NCBI GenBank assembly: GCA_013695265.1
Contig: JACDAU010000524.1
Coordinates: 1-5,095, forward strand
Direction: 5' to 3'
Source: Chloroflexia bacterium
Lineage (GTDB): Bacteria; Chloroflexota; Chloroflexia; Thermobaculales; Thermobaculaceae
Length of the DNA stretch: 5,095 nt
Shown here in pieces: positions 1 to 5,095 of the stretch; within the stretch, counting starts at the first letter, position 1, and every line of letters begins with the position of its first letter. Made by a program: the position numbers and the translations under genes. The notes under the pieces were generated by a model. The model was not told where the DNA came from. It did not search any database and was given only the letters and a program-made list of their open reading frames with translations.

Positions 1-319
1 GCTGCTCGAGCTGATAGGCTTGTGGCAGGTCCATGAACCGGGCGGGAATGCTTCGGGTGAAGGCATACGTGAGCGCCTGCCACTCGGGGGAGTAGTGGAC
101 CAAGGGAAAGTACGCGGCGCTTTGGGGGTTCTCGGGAGCGTACACCAGCAGTGCCACCGGCGGCTTCATCTCGGGACGGACGAGCGCCGGCAGCACCGCG
201 TGCGCGTCGGGAGGTCCCTCGACCAGCACGATATCCGGTTCGAGCGTACAAAGCGCGTCACGCAGAGCACGCGCGCAGCCCGGCCCGTGATGCCGTATAC
301 CGAAGACGTGTACCGCCAC
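1..319 (-). CDS. DUF5682 family protein, N-terminal part (runs off left edge)
   Basis: GTG at 319-317 opens a frame of 106 codons that is still open at the window edge, so only the N-terminus is present. It begins MAVHVFGIRHHGPG and contains GIRHHGPG (residues 7-14), PDIVLVEGPPDA (28-39), PPVALLVYAP (53-62), YSPEWQAL (76-83) and ARFMDLP (93-99). I recognise this motif series as the start of the DUF5682 family, whose members I recall being several hundred residues long. The GxxH motif (G7-H10), followed by a hydrophobic strand ending in Glu-Gly (E34-G35), recalls the TraB/Tiki, ChaN and erythromycin-esterase folds. A hydrolase-like role is therefore possible, but this is inference. No signal peptide or membrane segment is visible, suggesting a cytoplasmic protein. 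The start lies 3 nt after the ATPase stop codon in the same frame. An AGGAG at 336-332 sits 12 nt upstream, rather far for a strong ribosome site, so coupling to ATPase translation is likely. No better start is visible. Confidence 0.85.
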   Translation of the reverse strand, partial: MAVHVFGIRHHGPGCARALRDALCTLEPDIVLVEGPPDAHAVLPALVRPEMKPPVALLVYAPENPQSAAYFPLVHYSPEWQALTYAFTRSIPARFMDLPQAYQLEQ

Positions 320-322
320 GTG

Positions 323-1447
323 TTACAGAATCTCCTGGCAGGCGCGGTACAGATCCTTCCAATCCTTTCGCTCCCGCGCGACGGTCTGCAGATATTCCAG
401 CCACACGACGCGATCCTGCACGGGATCCTTGATGATCGCTCCCGTCAGCCCCGCCGCGATGTCGTGCGCTCGTACGGAACCGTCGCCGTAGTACGCCGCA
501 GTCGAAAGGCCGCTTGTCATCACGGAAATCGCCTCCGCCGTGGAGAGCGTGCCGCTCGGGGACTTCAACTTCGTCTTGCCGTCCACGGTTACGCCGTCGC
601 GCAGCTCCCGAAAGATGGTGACAACCCGCCGGATCTCCTCGAGGGCGGGCTTCTCGGCGGGCAACTCCAACGCACGGCCCAGGCTCACCACGCGTTGGTC
701 GACGATCTCCACTTCTGCTTCCAGGGTGTCGGGCAGCGGAAGAATAACGGTGTTGAAGCGGCGCATCAGGGCGCTCGAAAGCTCGTTCACTCCTTTGTCG
801 CGGTTGTTCGCGGTCGCTATCACGTTGAAACCCTTGCGCGCCTGCACCTCGGAGTTCAGCTCCGGCACGGAGAGGGTCTTCTCCGACAAGATCGTGATGA
901 GGGTGTCCTGCACCTCGGCGGGCATGCGGGTCATTTCCTCGATCCGTACGAGCCTGCCGGTTTCCATGGCGCGCATCATGGGACTCACGACGAGCGCCGC
1001 CGCGCTCGGTCCGTCCGCGAGCAGGCGCGCGTAGTTCCAACCGTAGCGCAGGGCGGACTCGTCCGTGCCCGCAGTGCCCTGAATCAGGAGGGTGGAGTCG
1101 CCGGAAATCGCTGCCGCGAGGTGCTCGCTGACCCAGCTCTTCGCGGTGCCTGGGATGCCGTACAGCAAAAGCGCTCGATCAGTCGCGAGCGTGGCGACCG
1201 CGATCTCGATGATGCGGGTGCTCCCGATGTACTTTGGCGATACCTCGAACCCGTTGGAAAGCGTACCGCCGAGCAGATACGTGCGCACCGCCCAGGGCGA
1301 GAGCTGCCAGTTAGGCGGGCGCTGACGGTCGTCGTCGCGCACGAGCTGTTCCAGTTCCTCCACAAACTCCTGCTCAGCGTGTCTGCGCAACATCGCGCCT
1401 TCCGGGGCGGGTCCAGTGCCGTGACCGTTGCCTGCTTCGATGCTCAC
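323..1447 (-). CDS. MoxR-type AAA+ ATPase
   Basis: A 374-residue cytoplasmic ATPase of the MoxR/AAA_5 type. After a family-specific N-terminus (about 1-75, with NWQLSPWAVRTYLLGG at 46-61), the Walker A motif is GIPGTAKS (97-104, K103). The Walker B region is LVRIEEMTRMP (166-176), where Glu170-Glu171 stands in place of the usual Asp-Glu. This is followed by EVQDTLITILSEKTL (178-192). Sensor 1 is IATANN (210-215, N214) and the arginine-finger region is LMRRF (227-231). The C-terminal part (about 235-374) is the helical lid. MoxR ATPases hydrolyse ATP to remodel or activate partner proteins, often with a VWA-domain protein. This subtype matches the ATPase I remember being paired with DUF5682, DUF5691 and SWIM proteins. 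The GTG start overlaps the upstream stop (GTGA), has a good AGAGGAGA Shine-Dalgarno 7 nt upstream, and gives a plausible N-terminus. The domain call is firm; the target is unknown. Confidence 0.95.
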   Translation of the reverse strand: MSIEAGNGHGTGPAPEGAMLRRHAEQEFVEELEQLVRDDDRQRPPNWQLSPWAVRTYLLGGTLSNGFEVSPKYIGSTRIIEIAVATLATDRALLLYGIPGTAKSWVSEHLAAAISGDSTLLIQGTAGTDESALRYGWNYARLLADGPSAAALVVSPMMRAMETGRLVRIEEMTRMPAEVQDTLITILSEKTLSVPELNSEVQARKGFNVIATANNRDKGVNELSSALMRRFNTVILPLPDTLEAEVEIVDQRVVSLGRALELPAEKPALEEIRRVVTIFRELRDGVTVDGKTKLKSPSGTLSTAEAISVMTSGLSTAAYYGDGSVRAHDIAAGLTGAIIKDPVQDRVVWLEYLQTVARERKDWKDLYRACQEIL

Positions 1448-3129
1448 GCGCGTATCTCCTCTGCTATTAGCTTTCGCAGCCGAATGGTATCCTGAAACTG
1501 CTCAACCGCAGTGCCCCATCGGCGCCACAACCAGTCGTCTGTTTCCGGCAGGGTCCATGGCGTCAACGCCTGGTCGAAGCAAGCGGGGGGCAGGGCTTCC
1601 GCTGCAACGGGCAGGGTGCCCATCCACGAGCCGGGCGAGAGCGATGGTACGTCCCGCGCACGTACCAGATACGTACGCAGCGACTGAAGGTACGTCTCGC
1701 CGAGACTCGCACTCCAGGGCTTCGCGGTCAGGTCCAATCCCCGTGCGCATATTCGGCTCATGAAGTCGGTGCGAATCTCAGATGTTGCACCCGTCCGATG
1801 TACCACCGGTTTTCTTTGCGCTACGACAAGCTCTGCCCGCAGGACAGGTTCGAGGTGCGCAGCCGGAAGGAGGGTCAACATTGCTTCCAGCATTCTCCAC
1901 GTGGGCCCGTAATCTTCGCTGACCTTCGCTTCGTCGTGTCTGCGCCGGCAGGACTCCCACAATGCCGCAAACCACGCGTCGCTTGCATCGGGGGAAAGGG
2001 CGTGCGTCCACCCCTCCAGCACGACCGCACCCCAGTCGGCGTTGCCTGCGGCCGTATGTACCAGTTCCGAGGGATCGGTGCCCAGTGCATCGGGCCAGTG
2101 GCGGAGTGGAACGGCACTCAGGAGCTGCTGGGTCCACCACGCGCGCGCGCCGATCCCTTGCGGCGGTTTTGCTGCGATGCCGTCGCGCGTCCAGTCCTTT
2201 GGCAGTGTCTCCGGGGGCATTACGCGGAGCACTCCCCGATTGCCGCCACGGCCGAGCGCACCCGTGAGCTTGCGCAAGCCCCGAAGTGGCTCATTCTTCG
2301 GCTCGTAGCGGAGTACGGCATTGGCGCGTTCCCTCATTCGCAGGGAGAGCGCGGAGTCTGGCAGGCGCATCAGGAGGTTGGCAGCGCAGGCGCGGACGTT
2401 CGAGCTGCGGTCGTCCAGCGCTCTCTCCAACAGCGACTCTTCCTCCTGCGAGAGTCCGTCGGACAGGGCGCCAAGCATCTCGCGGCGAACGTCCGCTTTC
2501 TCCGCACCCCAGGCGGCAATCACCCATGCGCGGGCCTGCTCGGGTGTTCTAGCCCGCACCTGCCTGAGGGCCGCCAGCCGCTGCGGGGAAGTGCCATCCT
2601 CCCACGCGGCCTGGTGGACCTCGAACGAGGCGTGGATATCGGGCGATATCCGGTCCCGGACCCACTGCCACTCTGGATTATACGCGGCGAGCCAGATCCC
2701 GCGCTGTCCGAGAACGGGCAGCAGCGCGTCGCGCAGTGCCGCCCCCCGCAGGGCGAGCATGTGGGGCAGCACATTGAACGGCAGGCGCATATCTGCAGCG
2801 TGCAAGCGCTTCAGAGCCTCCAGCAAAAGGCTATCACGGTTCTGGCTGAGGAGGTGATCGAGCAGGTCTCTCGCGCGGGGCGAGCAGGTTGCTGCAGTTT
2901 CGGGCGGTGCGGGCTGCGCCGTCAGAATGGCTCTCGGACGCACACCCGCTTGCCGGTATACCGCACGGGCACCGGCCATGAGAAGGAGCGCGCGCTCCTG
3001 CTCGGCGACCGGCGACTTTTCGAAGATCTCGTCCAGTGACGTGCCGGTCCGAAGTGGGCTGAGCGTCGTCCGCGAGGCGCCGGTGAGCGCGGTATCGAGC
3101 AGGTTATCGTTGGCACCTGTCCGCATCAT
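1444..3129 (-). CDS. DUF5691 family helical-repeat protein
   Basis: A 561-residue protein starting MMRTGANDNLLDTALTGASR. The block LPVLGQRGIWLAAYNPEW (137-154), preceded by LPFNVLPHMLALRGAALRDA (116-135), is what I recognise as the DUF5691 signature. Residues about 181-261 are short amphipathic helices. DRSSNVRACAANLLMRLP (240-257) looks like a HEAT-type repeat, suggesting a curved helical scaffold for protein contacts. The C-terminal half is tryptophan-rich and ends with LWRRWGTAVEQFQDTIRLRK. No catalytic motif, signal peptide or membrane segment is apparent. Its biochemical role is unknown; adaptor or substrate-recruiting work for the neighbouring ATPase is inference. The start is the first ATG of an ATGATG pair. 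It overlaps the SWIM stop as ATGA, and the second ATG (3126) is an equal alternative. The frame stays open upstream to 3684, but that stretch lies inside the SWIM gene and reads as low-quality Arg/Pro-rich shadow, so it was excluded. The stop overlaps the ATPase start. Confidence 0.9.
   Translation of the reverse strand: MMRTGANDNLLDTALTGASRTTLSPLRTGTSLDEIFEKSPVAEQERALLLMAGARAVYRQAGVRPRAILTAQPAPPETAATCSPRARDLLDHLLSQNRDSLLLEALKRLHAADMRLPFNVLPHMLALRGAALRDALLPVLGQRGIWLAAYNPEWQWVRDRISPDIHASFEVHQAAWEDGTSPQRLAALRQVRARTPEQARAWVIAAWGAEKADVRREMLGALSDGLSQEEESLLERALDDRSSNVRACAANLLMRLPDSALSLRMRERANAVLRYEPKNEPLRGLRKLTGALGRGGNRGVLRVMPPETLPKDWTRDGIAAKPPQGIGARAWWTQQLLSAVPLRHWPDALGTDPSELVHTAAGNADWGAVVLEGWTHALSPDASDAWFAALWESCRRRHDEAKVSEDYGPTWRMLEAMLTLLPAAHLEPVLRAELVVAQRKPVVHRTGATSEIRTDFMSRICARGLDLTAKPWSASLGETYLQSLRTYLVRARDVPSLSPGSWMGTLPVAAEALPPACFDQALTPWTLPETDDWLWRRWGTAVEQFQDTIRLRKLIAEEIRA
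1455..1462 (-). promoter_or_regulatory. Ribosome-binding site of the MoxR ATPase
   Basis: AGAGGAGA on the minus strand lies 7 nt before the GTG at 1447, inside the last codons of the DUF5691 gene. It is the strongest Shine-Dalgarno sequence in the cluster and fixes the GTG start. The other three genes have weak or distant sites, so the ATPase may be translated more strongly than its neighbours. That last point is inference. Confidence 0.75.
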
Positions 3130-4433
3130 CGCTGCTCGCCGATGTTGTAGTAGGCGCCGTCGGTCCGCACACCGAGCGGGCGTAGCACCTCCCCATCCCA
3201 CTCGCCCGCAAGGTCCACCGGCGAGCCGCCGGAGAGTGCGAGTGCATCCCAGTATTCGCCACTGGTGAGGGGCAAACCATACCCCTCGTGATCGCGAACC
3301 CACCATAGCCCATCGTCGGTCCGCACGGGCGTGACCCCAAGCAGCGCGCAGCCGAATCGGTCCAGCCACGGCTGGCATCCGGTGGCGCGCGCGACCTCTC
3401 CGAGGTAAGCGCCGATTGACGCCGCGCCGGGCAACGTGTCCGTGATCGGGCTTGGTGTGGCGAGCGTGGAGCGAACCAGAGCGCGCTGTGGGTATGCACT
3501 GGGCCAGAATGCCACCTCCGCGCATTGCCGCGTGCCGGGCAGAGGCGTCTCCTCGGTGAACGGGCGGCCAACAGGGGAAAAGTGCAGGACGAGCGCCGAG
3601 CGGCCGGTCTTCCGGCCGAGCAGGTGTGTGAACCTGGTCCGCAGCCGCTCGTCGCCTGTGACGTGCCGTCCGAGACAATACCACTCGTCCTGGATCACTT
3701 GCCCGCGCTCTATCACTTCCTCCTGCGTGAGCGTCCAGCCGGTTGCCTGCCGGACGTCTTCCTGGCTTAGTGGATCGAGAGCACTCTGATTGCGGTATGC
3801 CTCGATCAGCAGCGCCAGCCGCCCCAGGGCGTTCAGGAGTCGTCGCGACCAGTCAGGTGACGAGTGGGGAATGGTGGCGATCGCCTTCAGCCGCGCCGCG
3901 ATTCCCGGCGCCTGCGCGTCCACCATCCGCGCGGCTTGCCGCTCCCAGAACGTCACGGGCTGCGTCTCCACTGTCGCGAGGCCGTTCCGCATCAGGTCGG
4001 CAAGCCAGAGGTCCAGCGAGTCCAGCCCCTGCTGCACGAGCGCCTCGCGTTTGCTGGATCGCTTGGAGCGGGTGGTGGGCGTGTCTGCCCTGGTCTGCCG
4101 CTTCGTGGCGTCCTCAGCGCGCTTCGTGAGCCACTCGGCGACCCAGTCTGGCGGCGGACTTTCCGGCACCGCAGCAGGGGTATGTGCGGCGAGGAAGAGC
4201 AGACCGAGGGCGTGCTTGCACGGGAACTTATGGCTCGGACAGGAGCATTTAGTCGCGGTATCAGCGAGGCTCACGCGTGTGTGGTACAGCGCACTGCCCC
4301 GGCACTCGCCCCAGAGCGCGGCGTCGTTGCGTCCGAGCTTCTGCCAGTGGTCCGGGGATTCAAGCTTCCGTCCAGCTGCGGCGGCGCGGGCATCGGGTGC
4401 GAGCGTAGCGATCTGTTCGGCGGAGAGCTGCAT
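3126..4433 (-). CDS. SWIM zinc-finger family protein
   Basis: A 435-residue protein and the first gene of the cluster. Residues 62-74 carry the SWIM pattern CxC-x6-CxH: C63, C65, C72 and H74 (KCSCPSHKFPCKH), followed by the usual hydrophobic helix ALGLLFLAA (75-83). SWIM domains bind one zinc and contact DNA or proteins. A Lys/Arg/Thr/Ser-rich, probably disordered linker (about 103-130) leads to a family-type helical region with GLDSLDLWLADLMRNGLA (136-153) and FWERQAARMVDAQAPGIAARL (162-182). The remaining C-terminal part, from about residue 230, mixes strands and helices (for example EWYCLGRHVTG) with no recognised enzymatic motif. The ATG start has only a weak GAGGT 12 nt upstream; the conserved N-terminal region before the zinc finger supports it. 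The stop overlaps the DUF5691 start (ATGA), implying coupling. A regulatory or target-recognition role for the ATPase system is plausible but inferred. The domain and family assignment is confident. Confidence 0.92.
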   Translation of the reverse strand: MQLSAEQIATLAPDARAAAAGRKLESPDHWQKLGRNDAALWGECRGSALYHTRVSLADTATKCSCPSHKFPCKHALGLLFLAAHTPAAVPESPPPDWVAEWLTKRAEDATKRQTRADTPTTRSKRSSKREALVQQGLDSLDLWLADLMRNGLATVETQPVTFWERQAARMVDAQAPGIAARLKAIATIPHSSPDWSRRLLNALGRLALLIEAYRNQSALDPLSQEDVRQATGWTLTQEEVIERGQVIQDEWYCLGRHVTGDERLRTRFTHLLGRKTGRSALVLHFSPVGRPFTEETPLPGTRQCAEVAFWPSAYPQRALVRSTLATPSPITDTLPGAASIGAYLGEVARATGCQPWLDRFGCALLGVTPVRTDDGLWWVRDHEGYGLPLTSGEYWDALALSGGSPVDLAGEWDGEVLRPLGVRTDGAYYNIGEQR

Positions 4434-4450
4434 TTGGTCGGGGTTACCTC

Positions 4451-4481
4451 GCGTTCCCTGCAGGCGTTCCCGTCATCGGGA
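4451..4481. repeat. Direct repeat plus small inverted repeat in the operon leader
   Basis: GCGTTCCC occurs at 4451-4458 and again at 4464-4471, separated by TGCAG (13-bp period). Overlapping the second copy is a perfect inverted repeat TCCCG-TCAT-CGGGA at 4468-4481. Both lie between the predicted transcription start and the SWIM start codon. A regulator site or a short leader hairpin would fit this position. The elements are short enough to arise by chance in GC-rich DNA. Confidence 0.35.
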
Positions 4482-4538
4482 GCTGCCTGGCTACGGAGCA
4501 TCTGGTCGGTCCAGCATGATATAAGCCGGAACAAACGG

Positions 4539-4568
4539 ATTATAACAGGGCAATAGTTGGCTTGTAGT
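4539..4568 (-). promoter_or_regulatory. Likely sigma-70-type promoter of the SWIM-led operon (extended -10)
   Basis: The minus strand reads TGTTATAAT at 4547-4539. This is a perfect TATAAT preceded by TG at the extended -10 position. The best -35 match at normal distance is ACTACA (4568-4563, 18-bp spacer, only 3 of 6 consensus bases), which is common for extended -10 promoters. It lies in the only clearly AT-richer patch of the window, in the divergent gap upstream of the SWIM gene. Transcription would start near 4532, leaving a leader of about 99 nt. On the other strand the same patch reads TATAAC, a much poorer candidate for a rightward promoter. Confidence 0.6.
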
Positions 4569-4573
4569 CTCGC

Positions 4574-4619
4574 GCCGGCATACCGATGACGGCGATGCCC
4601 GCAGGGCACCATGCCCGGC
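4574..4619. repeat. Nested inverted repeats in the divergent intergenic region
   Basis: Outer arms GCCGGCAT (4574-4581) and ATGCCCGGC (4611-4619) are complementary apart from one extra base. Inside them TGCCC-GCA-GGGCA (4596-4608) is a perfect 5-bp stem with a 3-nt loop. ATGCCCGCAGG and ATGCCCGGCAGG also form an imperfect direct repeat here. No T-tract follows on either strand, so it is not a typical intrinsic terminator. It lies just upstream of the predicted operon promoter and could be a regulator site or a remnant of a mobile-element end. Confidence 0.35.
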
Positions 4620-4775
4620 AGGAGCCAAACAGGAGTTATAGAACCGTCCGCAAGCCGGTGCGCGTCGAGATTAAGGCACAGGTCCTTCACACTTAGCTTG
4701 AGATTTAAGCGCCGCTCGGCGTTCTGGTGCTACGGGAAGCCTGACCGTCCGTGCTGGCGACACAATAGCCCAATC
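4620..4775. other. Intergenic stretch with no recognised gene
   Basis: This is the remaining gap before the transposase. I see no tRNA, no convincing promoter and no supported coding region. A short perfect inverted repeat CGCCG-CT-CGGCG occurs at 4710-4721. The left end of the insertion sequence should lie in this stretch, because such transposases usually start close to the element end. Without the right end, its terminal inverted repeat cannot be identified. Confidence 0.4.
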
Positions 4776-5095
4776 ATGGTCAATACTGATACCGTCGTCG
4801 ATCTCGCTGCCTCTCGCGACTCACTCTACCCCTGCTTCGGCAAGCGCGCCGACACCCTCTTCGATTTCACCGACGCGATCCTCACTGTGCGTCCGCAGCC
4901 CTCGCCCGCCCACCTGAGCCTGGAAGCCGTCCACCGGCGCGGGTGGGGTAGCCTCTACGGTGCGCGTCCATGGGGCGTTGTCGATGCCCGCTCCCAGAGG
5001 GAGTTGCTGGCGCGGCGCTCTCTTCCTGGAGAACCCGTTCGGGTCTACTCCTCGTCGTCGCGAGGCCCTTACGGGAGACCCGTTCGGGTCTACTC
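4776..5095 (+). CDS. IS transposase, N-terminal fragment (runs off right edge, possibly disrupted)
   Basis: ATG at 4776 opens 106 codons with no stop before the edge. The N-terminus carries SLYPCFGKRADTLFDFTDAI (16-35), SPAHLSLEAVHRRGWGSLYG (43-62) and LLARRSLPGEPV (77-88). I recognise these as the start of a DDE-type putative transposase family common in Chloroflexota and actinobacterial insertion sequences. Such proteins normally continue after GEPV with a strand like YAVDVSVW bearing the first catalytic aspartate. Here the reading becomes RVYSSSSRGPYGRPVRVYS, which is unlike the family. The change falls at about 5039, inside the first copy of an 18-bp repeat. The gene may therefore be truncated or fused to unrelated repeats rather than merely cut by the edge. 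No clear Shine-Dalgarno precedes the ATG. It is transcribed away from the SWIM operon. The family call rests on remembered similarity of the first 88 residues. Confidence 0.65.
   Translation, partial: MVNTDTVVDLAASRDSLYPCFGKRADTLFDFTDAILTVRPQPSPAHLSLEAVHRRGWGSLYGARPWGVVDARSQRELLARRSLPGEPVRVYSSSSRGPYGRPVRVY
5033..5095. repeat. Two 18-bp palindrome-bearing direct repeats, 45-bp period
   Basis: ACCCGTTCGGGTCTACTC is present exactly at 5033-5050 and 5078-5095. The second copy has a perfect hairpin AGACCCG-TT-CGGGTCT (5077-5092); in the first, the stem is 5 bp because of one changed base. Between them lies a second inverted repeat, CCTCG-TCGTCG-CGAGG (5050-5065). The period of 45 bp equals 15 codons, so the transposase frame stays open and repeats PVRVYS. 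Homology to the left is GGAGA against GGGAG, offset by one base. The second copy ends at the last base, so the array may continue beyond the window. Confidence 0.7.

Noticed and set aside
20..1495. A long plus-strand open frame of 491 codons over the ATPase and DUF5682 genes
   Set aside because: It is Arg/His/Gly-rich with no recognisable domain. It lies wholly antisense to genes with clear AAA+ and DUF5682 motifs, and long antisense frames are expected in GC-rich DNA.
1798..3039. A plus-strand open frame of 413 codons antisense to the DUF5691 gene
   Set aside because: No domain or motif is seen, the composition is shadow-like, and the opposite strand encodes a recognised family.
3130..3684. 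A 185-residue N-terminal extension of the DUF5691 protein
   Set aside because: It overlaps the SWIM gene in another frame and has Arg/Ala/Pro shadow composition. The ATGA overlap at 3129 gives the expected family N-terminus.
4596..4608. Intrinsic transcription terminator
   Set aside because: The 5-bp stem is short and no run of T follows on either strand. The position between divergent genes does not call for one.
4271..4690. A minus-strand frame of 139 codons starting GTG at 4690
   Set aside because: It runs through the predicted promoter and into the SWIM gene in another frame, has no good ribosome site, and resembles nothing I recognise. Its first part (about 4560-4690) could be a decayed gene end, but I cannot support that.
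5033..5095. Start of a CRISPR array
   Set aside because: The repeats are short (18 exact bases, perhaps 23 with mismatches), the spacing gives spacers of only about 22-27 bp, only two copies are visible, the first copy merges with transposase coding sequence, and no cas gene is present. Continuation with regular unit length beyond the window would reopen this.

Overview
The window is GC-rich bacterial DNA, roughly two-thirds G+C by eye, with third codon positions strongly G/C. It carries a tightly packed minus-strand gene cluster over about 4.4 kb and, divergently on the right, the start of an insertion-sequence transposase. The transposase resembles types I remember from Chloroflexota (Ktedonobacter-like), Deinococcus-like and actinobacterial genomes. 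I cannot place the organism more precisely; a GC-rich environmental bacterium is the safe statement.

Minus strand, in transcription order (right to left): a SWIM zinc-finger protein (4433-3126), a DUF5691-type helical protein (3129-1444), a MoxR-type AAA+ ATPase (1447-323), and the N-terminal 106 residues of a DUF5682-type protein (319 to the left edge). The first two junctions are 4-nt stop/start overlaps (ATGA and GTGA). The third has only 3 nt between stop and start. The four genes therefore look like one translationally coupled operon. A TATAAT with an upstream TG (extended -10) about 106 nt before the SWIM start codon is the likely promoter. From memory of the families, this gene set recurs in many bacteria and is usually followed by a VWA-domain gene. 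That gene would lie beyond the left edge.

How the products cooperate is inferred. The AAA+ ATPase is the energy-using centre, and MoxR ATPases typically work with a VWA protein to remodel a target. The SWIM protein probably binds nucleic acid or protein through zinc, DUF5691 looks like a helical scaffold, and DUF5682 may be a catalytic component. A role in stress response or biological conflict has been suggested for related MoxR-VWA clusters, but the specific function of this set is not established to my knowledge.

The 342 bp between the SWIM gene and the transposase (4434-4775) hold the promoter, a leader with an 8-bp direct repeat and a small inverted repeat, and a palindrome-rich patch at 4574-4619. 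I recognise nothing in 4620-4775 apart from a short inverted repeat. The transposase (4776 onward) looks normal for about 88 residues. It then departs from the expected family sequence exactly where an 18-bp palindrome-bearing direct repeat begins (5033-5050 and 5078-5095, period 45 bp), and the second copy ends at the window edge.
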